NCBI GenBank assembly: GCA_002309695.1
Contig: DBXV01000012.1
Location: 157,473 to 221,472, forward strand
Source of the DNA: Myxococcales bacterium UBA1203
GTDB taxonomy: Bacteria; Myxococcota; Myxococcia; Myxococcales; UBA5297
Direction: 5' to 3'
DNA length: 64,000 bases
The notes beneath the pieces were generated by a model. That model had not been told where the DNA came from, made no database searches, and saw nothing but the letters and a program-made list of their open reading frames with translations. The position numbers were made by a program, and so were the translations under genes. How positions within the stretch are numbered: position 1 is the stretch's first letter; every line of letters begins with the position of its first letter. Shown here piece by piece: positions 24,573-33,381 of this stretch.

Positions 24573-27305
24573 TCAGTGTCTGCCCTGGGATGGTTCCGAC
24601 GACAGCATTCGCAGCAGGGATTCGCTCTGGCGGGATTTCCGGTCCGCAAGGCCGCGCTTTGCCGCTGCCGTCAGCTGCTCCAGACGCTGCTGTCTGCGGT
24701 TTGGAGGTGTGTTCGTCGCGGCAGCTCCGCCGGCACCTGTTTTTTCAGCCAGAATCGCCCGCACCTGTTCCAGCTCCTGCATGGCCGCCTCAAAGCGTTC
24801 TCCGGAAATGAGCGCGTCGGCCAGCGCCAGCCTCAGGTCCAGATCACCGGGGCGCAGAATGGCCGCTGTTTTCAGAGCATCGGCGGCCGCGGCGAAGTCC
24901 TTCATCCCGCGGGCGGCCAGCGCTTTCAGACGGAGCATGGACACGCGTTCATCGCGGGTCAGAGCGGGCGGCATTTCAGCGAGCACGGCCCCGGCACCCG
25001 GCGCGTCACCCGTCCGCAGTTTCAGCTCTGTCAGCCTCAGGCGAATCGCCGGGATATTTTTCTGGCCGAGCCGGTTTTCCAGCAGCGCGATGGCCTCCGC
25101 CCGCCGCCCCAGAGCTTCCAACGCACGGGAGGTCAGCAGAAGCCCCTGTGCCGGAGCGGAATCCGTGCGCCCCTCCCGGCCGGTGTCAGTGCCGTTCATC
25201 TCGGCTTCGTCGAGCGCCATGGCCGTTTTCAGCAGCCGCTCCATGTCGCCCTGAGATTCCGCCAGAGCGGCGCGCGCCATGAGCGTCCGCGCATTCCGGC
25301 CATGCTGCCGTTCCAGTTCGTCGAGATGCGTTTCCGCCAGCCCGGCGGCACCGGCCCGGCGAAGTGCGTCCACAAAAGCCAGACCATGCTTCTCGTCGGC
25401 TGGAGCGATGCCGGTGATGCGCGCGGCGTCGATTTTCCCTTCGGCAAAGAGCCGGGCCAGGTGCGCGGCGGCCGTTTTCCATCCGCGTTCCTGAGCCATG
25501 CGCCATTCCGTCGCGGCCTGGAGAAAGTGCCCCAGCTTTTCGAGAGCGGAAGCGGCGGCGGCATGAGGCGCGGGATGCGCCGGAAACAGCGCCATGGCAT
25601 TGCCCGCCAGCCGGACCGCAGTCTCGGGCACACCGGCGGCCAGTGCCTTCGAGGCGGCCAGAAGCCTCGGATAGTAATCGAGGGGATGCCGCGAAACGGC
25701 GTCGGCAAAGAGCTGCCGGCTGTCCGGACTGCCCGACTGAATCGCCGTCAGAAGTTTTTCACCGTCGGCCCTCAAGTCGTGCCGGGCCAGAAGAAACGCA
25801 CCGGAAGCCGCAGCCGTCACCGCGGGCAGAAGAAGGACCCACGCCCTGAGCGACAGGCGCAGCCCCTGACGGCGGTGGGCCGTGCCGATGGCCAGAGCCG
25901 CGCTCACGGGAACCGCAGTGCCCACGAAGGACAGACTGAAATTGAGGAGGTCATCGAGAAAGACGGCGAACACGGCAATGAGGGCCGTCCAGCGAAGGGG
26001 AGAGGTGCCCGCCCGCCGAAAGCCGATGACCAGCGCGGCGAGGAGCCCCGTCAGCAGAAGGATGCCCGCGGGAATGCCGAAGCCGGCCAGCCAGTCCGCG
26101 ATGATGTTTTCCGGATGCGTTGCCGTCCTGCTCCCCAGGAAAGGCGTCTCGGCAAAGCGGAGAAACGCCGGTTCAAAGGCATCCTTGCCGACGCCCGTCA
26201 GCCAGTGCTCCCGAATCATCGGCAGAGCGCGGAGCGGCAGGGCGATTTTGGACTCGGTGAGGCCCGCCTCGTCGGACAGCGGAGAGAGCGGCTTCCATTC
26301 GGCCAGAAGCCGGTCAGCGGCGAGATAGGCCGAAGCCGCCCCCACAGAGGCGAGCGCGGCGGCCAGCGCGAGCACGGACAGTCTGGGCCCGGCGGACTCG
26401 GTACTTCCGTGATGCGCTTCCGCGCCTTCGCGATTGAGACAGTCCTGTTCGGACAGCTTTCGGAGGGCAGCGGCCGTGAGAATTTGACCGGTGATGAAGG
26501 CCGCCAGACCCGCCCGCGACAGGCTGAGGACGATGGCTGTCGCCAGAATGAACCAGGCCAGGCTCCAGAAGAGCTGCCGCGTCCGCGAATCGGCGGCTGC
26601 GGCCAGACACGAGGCGAAAAGAGCCCCGACGATGAGGAATGCCGCCAGGTGGTTGGGGTTGCCGAAGGGGGTCAGCAGCGGCGGCGCGGCCTGCTTGAAG
26701 CGAAAGACGCCGAACAGGGCATCCGCACCGGCCAGCGCATGGGCGAATCCGATGAGGGCGATGAGGAGCGCGCTGAGGGAGATGGCCCCGGCCAGGCGGG
26801 TCCGCTGTTTGGGAAAGACGGCCGTCTGCGACGCAGCGAGAAAGCCCAGAAGGCAGGCCAGAATTGTCAGCAGGGCGCGGGCAGTGGCCGGGGGGTCCAG
26901 CGAGACGGGGCGCCACGCGGGCCACAGGTCCGGCATTCCCAGCGGAGTCAGAGGCGTCAGCGCCTGTTCCAGAGCCCGCGCATTGGCAGGCGCGAAAACC
27001 TTCAGCAGCACCGGAGGCATCGGCACGAGCTGGAGAGAGGCCGCGATGGCGGCGGCCAGGAGCGCCAGTGCCGCCGGAAAAATCCGCACGGCGCGCTCGG
27101 GCGCATGCCGGGACAGGGCGAGGAGCGTCAGCGCCGCAAGAAAGAGACCTGCCGCAGCCGCTGCCGACCAGAGAGGCGCGCCGCCCAGGGCGAACGGGCA
27201 GAGGAAGACGCCGGCAGCGACGCAGAAAGCGCCCGATTGTTCCAGGACTTCCCGGCGTGAAGTGCCGTGCGGCAGAGAGCGCGGGAGATGCCTGAGAAAT
27301 CGCAT
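24573..27305 (-). CDS. O-antigen-ligase-like membrane protein with C-terminal TPR region
   Basis: A 910-residue fusion. The first ~480 residues have about a dozen hydrophobic segments and the Wzy/O-antigen ligase features TPFGNPNHLAAFLIVGAL, LSLSRAGLAAFITG and a large loop containing EHWLTGVGKDAFE. The remainder is soluble and helical with TPR-like units (AKALAAGVPETAVRLAGNAM; LRLTELKLRTGDAPGAGAVL). Proteins of this architecture are associated with polysaccharide ligation or polymerisation at the inner membrane. No sugar-transferase cluster surrounds it here. Start 27305 was chosen over 27383 because the upstream part overlaps the terminator hairpin. Confidence 0.85.
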   Translation of the reverse strand: MRFLRHLPRSLPHGTSRREVLEQSGAFCVAAGVFLCPFALGGAPLWSAAAAAGLFLAALTLLALSRHAPERAVRIFPAALALLAAAIAASLQLVPMPPVLLKVFAPANARALEQALTPLTPLGMPDLWPAWRPVSLDPPATARALLTILACLLGFLAASQTAVFPKQRTRLAGAISLSALLIALIGFAHALAGADALFGVFRFKQAAPPLLTPFGNPNHLAAFLIVGALFASCLAAAADSRTRQLFWSLAWFILATAIVLSLSRAGLAAFITGQILTAAALRKLSEQDCLNREGAEAHHGSTESAGPRLSVLALAAALASVGAASAYLAADRLLAEWKPLSPLSDEAGLTESKIALPLRALPMIREHWLTGVGKDAFEPAFLRFAETPFLGSRTATHPENIIADWLAGFGIPAGILLLTGLLAALVIGFRRAGTSPLRWTALIAVFAVFLDDLLNFSLSFVGTAVPVSAALAIGTAHRRQGLRLSLRAWVLLLPAVTAAASGAFLLARHDLRADGEKLLTAIQSGSPDSRQLFADAVSRHPLDYYPRLLAASKALAAGVPETAVRLAGNAMALFPAHPAPHAAAASALEKLGHFLQAATEWRMAQERGWKTAAAHLARLFAEGKIDAARITGIAPADEKHGLAFVDALRRAGAAGLAETHLDELERQHGRNARTLMARAALAESQGDMERLLKTAMALDEAEMNGTDTGREGRTDSAPAQGLLLTSRALEALGRRAEAIALLENRLGQKNIPAIRLRLTELKLRTGDAPGAGAVLAEMPPALTRDERVSMLRLKALAARGMKDFAAAADALKTAAILRPGDLDLRLALADALISGERFEAAMQELEQVRAILAEKTGAGGAAATNTPPNRRQQRLEQLTAAAKRGLADRKSRQSESLLRMLSSEPSQGRH

Positions 27306-27332
27306 CGAGGCGGTGCCCTTTCCATTCAGAAC

Positions 27333-27381
27333 AAAAAAAAGAGGCCCGGCGGGGAAAGGAGAGAAAAACCCGCCGGGCCTC
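27333..27381 (-). terminator. Intrinsic terminator downstream of cysE
   Basis: On the minus strand a 13 bp GC-rich stem (GAGGCCCGGCGGG with CCCGCCGGGCCTC) is followed by T8. It separates the TPR-cysE unit from the O-antigen-ligase-like gene, whose start lies just beyond at 27305. Confidence 0.9.
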
Positions 27382-27541
27382 AAACGGACCCTCAGGGGGG
27401 AGATAAGGGCCCGAAAACTTGTTTTGTCCGTCTCAAGACGGGCGACCTTATGGCCTTTTGAGGGCGGAGAGTCAAGGAAATTTTGGGCGCAAAACAGGTA
27501 AATTTGTATCCGGCCTTGTCCGGAAAACTGCCGCTGACAGC

Positions 27542-28492
27542 CTATTTTTTCCGGTCGTCCGGGACGGGCGTGAAGACCTCTCCCGAGGACGGCGTGCTCA
27601 GTTTTGACTGAGTGACGACGCTGTTTTCCGGGACGCTGTGGGTCAGCCAGACGTTGCCGCCGATGGCGGAGTTGCGGCCGATGGTGATGCGGCCGAGCAG
27701 CGTGGCGTTGGAATAGATGACGACGCCCTCTTCCAGAACCGGATGCCGGGGGATGCCTTTGATGGGATTGCCGTTTTCATCCAGCGGGAAGCTGCGGGCG
27801 CCCAGAGTGACGCCCTGATAGATGCGGACGCGCTCGCCGATGACGCAGGTCTCGCCGATGACCACGCCGGTCCCGTGATCGATGAAGAAGGCGCCGCCGA
27901 TTTCCGCGCCCGGATGAATGTCAATGCCGGTCAGACTGTGGGCGTGCTCGGTGATGATTCGGGGCAGATAGGGAACGCCCAGCTTCAGAAGTTCGTGGGC
28001 CAGCCGGTAGTTGGTGATGGCGAAGATGCCCGGATACGAGAAGAGAACCTCGGCGGGACTGCACGCGGCGGGGTCACCTTCGTAGGCGGCGCAGACATCG
28101 GTGAGGAGCGTTTCGCGGACGGCGGGCAGGCGGCTCAGAAAGTCCCGGGTGATGCCGCGGGCGCGCTCGGCGCATTTGGAACAGGAAGCATCCGTGGGCG
28201 AAGAGCAGGCAGCACACAGACCGCGGCGAATCTGCTCCGACAGCCCGTGGAACACGTGCTCCATGGCCGCGCCGATGGCGTAGGTCAGGTTGTCAACCGA
28301 GACCTCAGAGGCGCCGAAGTAACCGGGGAAGAGAATCCCGCGCAGGACTTCCACCAGCTCAATGAGCTGTGTCCGCGAAGGAAGTTCGCGGCGGATGCCG
28401 GGCTTCAGGTTCAGCGCTTTGTGAATTGAGGTGTCGCTGGCGAGTTCATCGACGATGGACCGCAGGGAATTGTTTTTTGCGTTGTCGTTCAT
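27542..28492 (-). CDS. cysE: Serine O-acetyltransferase
   Basis: A 316-residue serine acetyltransferase of the longer EpsC-like type, making O-acetylserine for cysteine synthesis. The C-terminal left-handed beta-helix is clear: GIDIHPGAEIGGAFFIDHGT, GVVIGETCVIGERVRIYQGV, TLGARSFPLDENG, and IGRNSAIGGNVWLTHSVPEN. The N-terminal helical half includes a Cys-rich loop (CAACSSPTDASCSKC) that could bind metal, an unusual touch. It follows the TPR gene by 51 bp on the same strand. No cysK is adjacent. A terminator follows at 27333-27381. Confidence 0.94.
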   Translation of the reverse strand: MNDNAKNNSLRSIVDELASDTSIHKALNLKPGIRRELPSRTQLIELVEVLRGILFPGYFGASEVSVDNLTYAIGAAMEHVFHGLSEQIRRGLCAACSSPTDASCSKCAERARGITRDFLSRLPAVRETLLTDVCAAYEGDPAACSPAEVLFSYPGIFAITNYRLAHELLKLGVPYLPRIITEHAHSLTGIDIHPGAEIGGAFFIDHGTGVVIGETCVIGERVRIYQGVTLGARSFPLDENGNPIKGIPRHPVLEEGVVIYSNATLLGRITIGRNSAIGGNVWLTHSVPENSVVTQSKLSTPSSGEVFTPVPDDRKK

Positions 28493-28543
28493 GGCCGTGA
28501 CGCGGGTGTGCCGTTTGGTCGGCGCACGGGAAGAAAGAAGCTG

Positions 28544-29674
28544 TCAGCCCAGAAGGCCGTCGCCGAAGACGACCCTCTCGATAGGGAATGCCGCGTGAAG
28601 TGTGTTGAGGCGCTCCACGAGGTCATCGATGGCTGACTGGAAGCCGAGGCCCAGGTCCAGGTCGAAGCGGACGCCGCGGCTGCCGATGAGCACCGGCCGG
28701 GACATGGAATGAAAGAATCCGCGGCCGCTGCCGTCGGAGAAGCCGCCGGTGAAGCCCTTGCGGAACCACTCGGAAATGACGGGGAGCGCGATCTGAGCCG
28801 CATCCGCGCTGTCCGCCTTCTCGAAGCGAATGCGGATGTGCATGTCGTTCCAGGCTGTCCGCGTGCAGACGAGAACCGGAAAGGCGGCGCCGATGGCCGC
28901 GGGAACGGTGAACAGCGCGTCGCGGGCCTGAGGCGTGTTCCCGGGAAATCCATAGATGGGACCGCTGAGCAGCTCCCGCGCTTCTCCTGACGGCGTGACG
29001 GCGTCGGCGCGCCTGAGAGCAAAGACATCTTCGGCCGTCGTGCTGGTGACCGCTTCCGGACGCGCACCGGGCGGCAGTGCGGCGAGGGCCCGGTCAAACG
29101 CCATGGCGGCAGCTTCGCGCGTGGCGACAAGAAGAAGGCGCCCGTCCACGCCGTCCGCGCTGTCGATGGCTTTGCGGAATTTGCGGACGAGCCCGATGGA
29201 CGCCTTTTCCGAAAGGATGCTGACGGCCGCCCGGCAATACTCGGCCGCTGTGTCGGAGGCGCCTTTCAGGTCGCCCGAGCGCGCCTTGAGACCGGCCAGC
29301 TGGATGAGGGCCGAGGCCATGTCCGGCGAGCGGCGAAAGGCCTGCCGAAGCGCCTTTTCTGCGCTGGCCGTGTCCTCGCGGAGCTCGTGGATTTCGGCCA
29401 GAGAGAGCCAGGCGGGCAGGAGCAGCGGGTCAGGCGGCCCTTCGCGGGCGCTCAGAAGCTCAATGCCCCGTTCGAGATGAACCGCGGCCGGCTCAAGCTC
29501 ATCCAGCGCGCGCTCCGCGGAACCCAGGTTAATCCATCCCTCGGCCAGCCCTGGATTGACGCGGCAGATGCGCTCCAGCGCGGTTTTGGCCGCGGCCATG
29601 TCGCCCGAGTGAAGGCTTTCACCCACGGCCTGCCAATCGTCTGCACCGGCCTCGTCCTCGATGCTGTCGGTCAC
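28544..29674 (-). CDS. TPR-like cytosolic protein of unknown function
   Basis: A 376-residue protein. Residues ~15-165 form tetratricopeptide-like helical pairs (ALERICRVNPGLAEGWINLG; AEKALRQAFRRSPDMASALI). The C-terminal half is alpha/beta with no known motif (FPVLVCTRTAWNDMHIRIRF, RPVLIGSRGVRFDLDLGLGF). No signal peptide. The GTG at 29674 has AAGGAA eight bases ahead and gives the TDSIEDE start, better than ATG 29701, which lacks such a site. It is probably co-transcribed with cysE downstream; divergent from engB. Confidence 0.65.
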   Translation of the reverse strand: MTDSIEDEAGADDWQAVGESLHSGDMAAAKTALERICRVNPGLAEGWINLGSAERALDELEPAAVHLERGIELLSAREGPPDPLLLPAWLSLAEIHELREDTASAEKALRQAFRRSPDMASALIQLAGLKARSGDLKGASDTAAEYCRAAVSILSEKASIGLVRKFRKAIDSADGVDGRLLLVATREAAAMAFDRALAALPPGARPEAVTSTTAEDVFALRRADAVTPSGEARELLSGPIYGFPGNTPQARDALFTVPAAIGAAFPVLVCTRTAWNDMHIRIRFEKADSADAAQIALPVISEWFRKGFTGGFSDGSGRGFFHSMSRPVLIGSRGVRFDLDLGLGFQSAIDDLVERLNTLHAAFPIERVVFGDGLLG

Positions 29675-29899
29675 TGCGGGATTCCTTTCCTGCGGAGCCA
29701 TCGCCTCAGCTGAGAGGTGTCGATGGCGAAAAACGCGGCGCCAAAACGCCGTCTGCCGTCTGCCTTCAAGGAAAATCTGGGACGGCGGCAGAGGGAGGCG
29801 TGCGGCGTGAAGAAAAGGGCTTTCCCGGCGGCGCAAAGGCCTTGACGTCAGAGTGGAGTTGGCCCGCTAGGCGCCCCGGACAAACTTCCGGGAAGCGAC

Positions 29900-30502
29900 A
29901 TGAAAATTTTCTCCGCCGAATTCATCAAAAGCGCCGCCTCGCCCGAGGGCTATCCCGACACAGGCCTCATCGAGATTGCCTTTGCCGGCAGGTCCAACGT
30001 GGGCAAGAGCTCGCTCATCAACGCGCTGTGCCGCCGCAAAAAGCTGGTGCGCGTCTCCAACACGCCGGGCCGGACGCGCCTGCTGAATTTCTTCGACGTG
30101 ACCTTCGGGGAACAGGAGACGCGGCGGCATGTGTGCTTCTGCGACCTCCCCGGCTACGGCTTCGCCAAAGTCAGCAAGACGGAGCGGGAGAGCTGGCGTC
30201 GGATGATTGAGAGCTACGTCACCGAGCGGAAGACGCTGGCCGCAGTCGTCTGCATCGTGGACGGCGAAATTGGCCCCACCGACGCGGACATCCAGGTGAT
30301 TGGCTGGCTCAGGTCCATCGGCCGCCTGCCCATCGTTGTTGCCACCAAGATGGACCGGCTTCCCAAGCACAAGCGCATCCCTGCCGTGAACGCCATTGAC
30401 CGCAGCCTGGATCTGCCCCCGCGCAGCACGCTGGGTGTTTCCTCCATCGACGGCATGAACCTGGACCTTCTGTGGACGCGGCTGGCCGGGCTGAAACTGT
30501 GA
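29900..30502 (+). CDS. engB: Ribosome biogenesis GTP-binding protein EngB/YsxC
   Basis: A 200-residue TrmE-Era-like GTPase required for large ribosomal subunit assembly. All G motifs are visible: G1 AGRSNVGKSSLINAL, G2 in SNTPGRTRLLNFF, G3 DLPGYGFAKVS, G4 VVATKMDRL and G5 VSSIDG. Length is normal for the family. It overlaps the start of tilS by four bases (GTGA), implying translational coupling. The start MKIFSAEFIKSA matches homologues. Confidence 0.96.
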   Translation: MKIFSAEFIKSAASPEGYPDTGLIEIAFAGRSNVGKSSLINALCRRKKLVRVSNTPGRTRLLNFFDVTFGEQETRRHVCFCDLPGYGFAKVSKTERESWRRMIESYVTERKTLAAVVCIVDGEIGPTDADIQVIGWLRSIGRLPIVVATKMDRLPKHKRIPAVNAIDRSLDLPPRSTLGVSSIDGMNLDLLWTRLAGLKL

Positions 30503-31980
30503 GAGGCGCTTCTGCCGGGCCGTCGTCTGCTCATTTTCTCAGGCTCCTCAGAGCGGGCATCGGGCGGCTCGAACTTTCCGGCCAGCGCATTCTCGCCGCC
30601 TGCTCCGGCGGTCCCGATTCGCTGGCGCTCCTCATCGGGCTCGCCTGGCTTGGCCGTGAATGCGGGCTGGAGGTGCGGTGCGGCACTGTCGATCACGGTC
30701 TGCGGGAAGGCTCTGGCAGGGACGCTCTCTATGTCCGGCGCATCGCGGGGGCACTCGGCGTTCCCTGTGAATTCCGCAAACTCACGCTGAATCTGCGCGG
30801 CGGCATGGGCGGCGTGGAGGCTCAGGCCCGGGAGGCCCGCTACGCGGCGCTTCACGAGATGGCCGCTGAGACCGGGTGCAGCGTCATCGCCACGGCACAC
30901 ACGCTCAACGATCAGGCGGAGACGCTTCTGATGCGGCTGGGTTCCGGGACGGGGCTTCTGGGCGCGCGCGGCATTCTTCGGAAGTCAGGCATCGTCGTTC
31001 GTCCCATGCTGGAGATTTCGCGGCAGGACGTTCTGAATTTTCTGAGCGAACAGAGGCTGCGCGGGCGCACTGACCCCACCAACGCGAGCGGCATGTTTGC
31101 GAGGAACCGCGTCCGGCAGACGGTTCTTCCCGCGCTTGAAGAGGCGCTCGGCCCCGGGACGCTGGCCGCTCTTGGCCGCTTTTGTGACATCGCCGCCGGC
31201 GATTCCGAGTGTCTCGAAGCGATGGCTGCCGCGGCCGGGAAAGAGCTGTTCGGCTCCCGGCCCGCGCCGGAAGGGCTTCTCGATGCGGACGCTCCCTGGA
31301 TTCGGGACGCTGCGGCGCTTCTGAAACTCGATGCCGCGATTCGCTTTCGCGTTCTGAGAGACGGCGTTCAGCAGCTGGGGGGGCGCTTCGGCATGGAGCT
31401 GTTTCAGCGGATGGAGGCGTCTCTTCGGCAGCGCGGCCCCCGGCGTGTTCAGGCGGAAGGCGGCGTGGAGATTCTCTTTCGCTACGGGCAGGTCCTGATG
31501 CGGCGGCAGCGCGTTCACAGCACGCCCGCGGTCACGGTTCCGCCGCTGACGCTGGAAATTCCGGAGCCGGGCGGGACGTGGAGCGCCGTCTGGCAGGGGA
31601 TGCACGTCCGCATTCGTCATCTTTTGCCCGGCGAATCGGCGGGAAACGGTGCGGTGGGCATCGACGTTTCGGACCTTGAGCGTGCCGCGGCGGGCGGGCT
31701 GCTGCGTCTGCCTCTCGTGATGCGCTTCCGGCGCGCGGGCGATGTCTTCCGGCCGGGCGGCGTGGGCACGAAGAAGCTCAAGGAATTTCTCATCGACGCG
31801 CGGATTCCCGCTGAGGCGCGCGGCCGCATTCCCCTGCTGACGGACAGCGCCTCGGAGGTTCTGTACGTGATTGGCCGCCGCGAGAGCTCGTGGCTGAGGC
31901 GGCGGGCCGGCGTTCAGGGCGGGCTGGAGATTGCCTTTGTGCCCGGTGACGCGATTGAAAAAGGACAGGCGGGCGGCTAG
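30499..31980 (+). CDS. tilS: tRNA(Ile)-lysidine synthase
   Basis: TilS (493 aa) modifies the anticodon C34 of the AUA-reading tRNA-Ile to lysidine using ATP. The N-terminal PP-loop AACSGGPDSLALL is followed by VDHGLREGS, VIATAHTLNDQAETLLMRL and the RTDPTNAS / FARNRVRQTVLP region. The C-terminal FRRAGDVFRPGGVGTKKLKEF matches the TilS C-domain. The GTG at 30499 overlaps the engB stop, so I prefer it to the longer frame. Length is typical. Confidence 0.95.
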   Translation: MRGASAGPSSAHFLRLLRAGIGRLELSGQRILAACSGGPDSLALLIGLAWLGRECGLEVRCGTVDHGLREGSGRDALYVRRIAGALGVPCEFRKLTLNLRGGMGGVEAQAREARYAALHEMAAETGCSVIATAHTLNDQAETLLMRLGSGTGLLGARGILRKSGIVVRPMLEISRQDVLNFLSEQRLRGRTDPTNASGMFARNRVRQTVLPALEEALGPGTLAALGRFCDIAAGDSECLEAMAAAAGKELFGSRPAPEGLLDADAPWIRDAAALLKLDAAIRFRVLRDGVQQLGGRFGMELFQRMEASLRQRGPRRVQAEGGVEILFRYGQVLMRRQRVHSTPAVTVPPLTLEIPEPGGTWSAVWQGMHVRIRHLLPGESAGNGAVGIDVSDLERAAAGGLLRLPLVMRFRRAGDVFRPGGVGTKKLKEFLIDARIPAEARGRIPLLTDSASEVLYVIGRRESSWLRRRAGVQGGLEIAFVPGDAIEKGQAGG

Positions 31981-32132
31981 GCACGCGCGCCTCGAAGCCG
32001 GGGGCAGCTTTCTTCCTGCGCCTTGTGAGGATGCGGGAGGTCACTTTCCGGCCGCTGGCCCCGCCGCTCGCTTCTTTGGTGCGGTGCAGGCGCGCCGCTC
32101 TCAGTCCCCGGCGGCTGTTTCAGGAGTTTTTC

Positions 32133-33284
32133 ATGTCCCTTGTGCGTCTCCAGAAGGTCTTGGCGCAGGCGGGTGTCGCCTCGCGCCGCAAGGCGGAGGA
32201 GCTCATTGCCGCCGGCAAGGTCGAGGTGAACGGCGCCATCGTTCGGGAGCAGGGGGTTCGCGTCGAACCTGGCCGCGACCTGATTCGGGTGAACGGCCGG
32301 CTCCTCGATGACCGTCAGAAGAAGGTTTACTTCGTTCTCTACAAGCCGCCCGAGGTCGTCACGACGCTCAGCGACCCGCAGGGACGGACGACAGTGGCAT
32401 CTCTGCTGACGGGCGTGCGCGAGAGGGTCTTCGCGGTGGGCCGTCTGGACTACGACGCCGAGGGCGCGCTCATCATCACCAACGACGGCGACCTGGCGAA
32501 CCGTCTGATGCACCCGCGCTTTCAGGTGCCCCGCGTCTATCTGGCGAAGGTCAAAGGAACGCCGGATGAGGCCACGCTGGAGCAGGCGAGGAAGGGCATT
32601 CGGCTCGACGACGGCATGGTTCGGCCGGCGGAAGTGGAAGCGGGCGAGACGGCCGAGCGGAACACCTGGGTCAAGCTGGTCCTGAACGAGGGCCGCCCGC
32701 ATCTGGTGAAGCGGTTTTTCGCGGCGCTGGGACATCCGGTGGTCCGCCTCTACCGGCCTTTTTACGGAGGCGTCAGCGCGGAGGGGATGCGCCCCGGCGA
32801 GCTGAGGCAGCTGACGCCGGCGGAGGTGGCGCTTCTCCAGAACGGCGGACGCGCGCCGATTCCCGCCATTTCGGCCATCAAGGCGCCGCCGCGCAGGCAT
32901 CGGGCCTCGGAAAATTCCGAGGAATCCGCGTCAGTTCCGGAGGCGTCTCAGTCCGGGCAGCCGAAGCGTCCGGAGCGGGCGGCCGTTTTTACCGACGCCA
33001 TGGAAGCCGCTCTGTTTGATGGAGAAGGGCGGCGCGGCAGCCGGAAAAAGGAATCGCCCTCGGACGTTCCTTCACGCCGGAAGTTCACGCCGAAGCATGG
33101 CGGCAGCGGAAAGCGGACGGATGACCGTTCGGAAAAGGCCGCCCCCCGTGCGTGGAACGTGGCGCTGCCTCATGCGGAAAAGCGGCGGACGCCCTCGAAA
33201 AGTTCCAGCACCAGGCCTTTGGAGCGCACTCCGAAAGGCCGTCCGCCGGGCGCGCGGCGCTCTCCAGGACGCGGCCGCCGCTGA
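32133..33284 (+). CDS. RsuA/RluB-family pseudouridine synthase with long basic tail
   Basis: A 383-residue rRNA pseudouridine synthase. The N-terminal S4 RNA-binding domain (VRLQKVLAQAGVASRRKAEE, GKVEVNGAIV) is followed by the catalytic domain with YKPPEVVTTLSDPQGRTTV, FAVGRLDYDAEGALIITNDG (catalytic Asp in GRLD) and LVLNEGRPHLVKRFFAALGH. This part resembles RluB (23S U2605). From about residue 255 there is a ~130-residue Lys/Arg/Ser/Pro-rich tail, probably disordered and RNA-binding. GGAG precedes ATG 32133. It lies 152 bp downstream of tilS. Confidence 0.92.
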   Translation: MSLVRLQKVLAQAGVASRRKAEELIAAGKVEVNGAIVREQGVRVEPGRDLIRVNGRLLDDRQKKVYFVLYKPPEVVTTLSDPQGRTTVASLLTGVRERVFAVGRLDYDAEGALIITNDGDLANRLMHPRFQVPRVYLAKVKGTPDEATLEQARKGIRLDDGMVRPAEVEAGETAERNTWVKLVLNEGRPHLVKRFFAALGHPVVRLYRPFYGGVSAEGMRPGELRQLTPAEVALLQNGGRAPIPAISAIKAPPRRHRASENSEESASVPEASQSGQPKRPERAAVFTDAMEAALFDGEGRRGSRKKESPSDVPSRRKFTPKHGGSGKRTDDRSEKAAPRAWNVALPHAEKRRTPSKSSSTRPLERTPKGRPPGARRSPGRGRR

Positions 33285-33381
33285 ATTTGAATCAGAACCG
33301 CCGAATCGAACTCTCCGAAGCGCGCATTTTCTCCGCCTTCATTGTCAGAACCCCCACAAGCCCTTTCCGACGAGGTCTGTC

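Noticed and set aside
24561..27260. A 899-codon open frame on the plus strand opposite the O-antigen-ligase-like gene
   Set aside because: Arg/Gln/Gly-rich translation typical of the antisense frame of a GC-rich gene, no ribosome-binding site or family motif; the minus-strand protein has clear membrane and TPR features.
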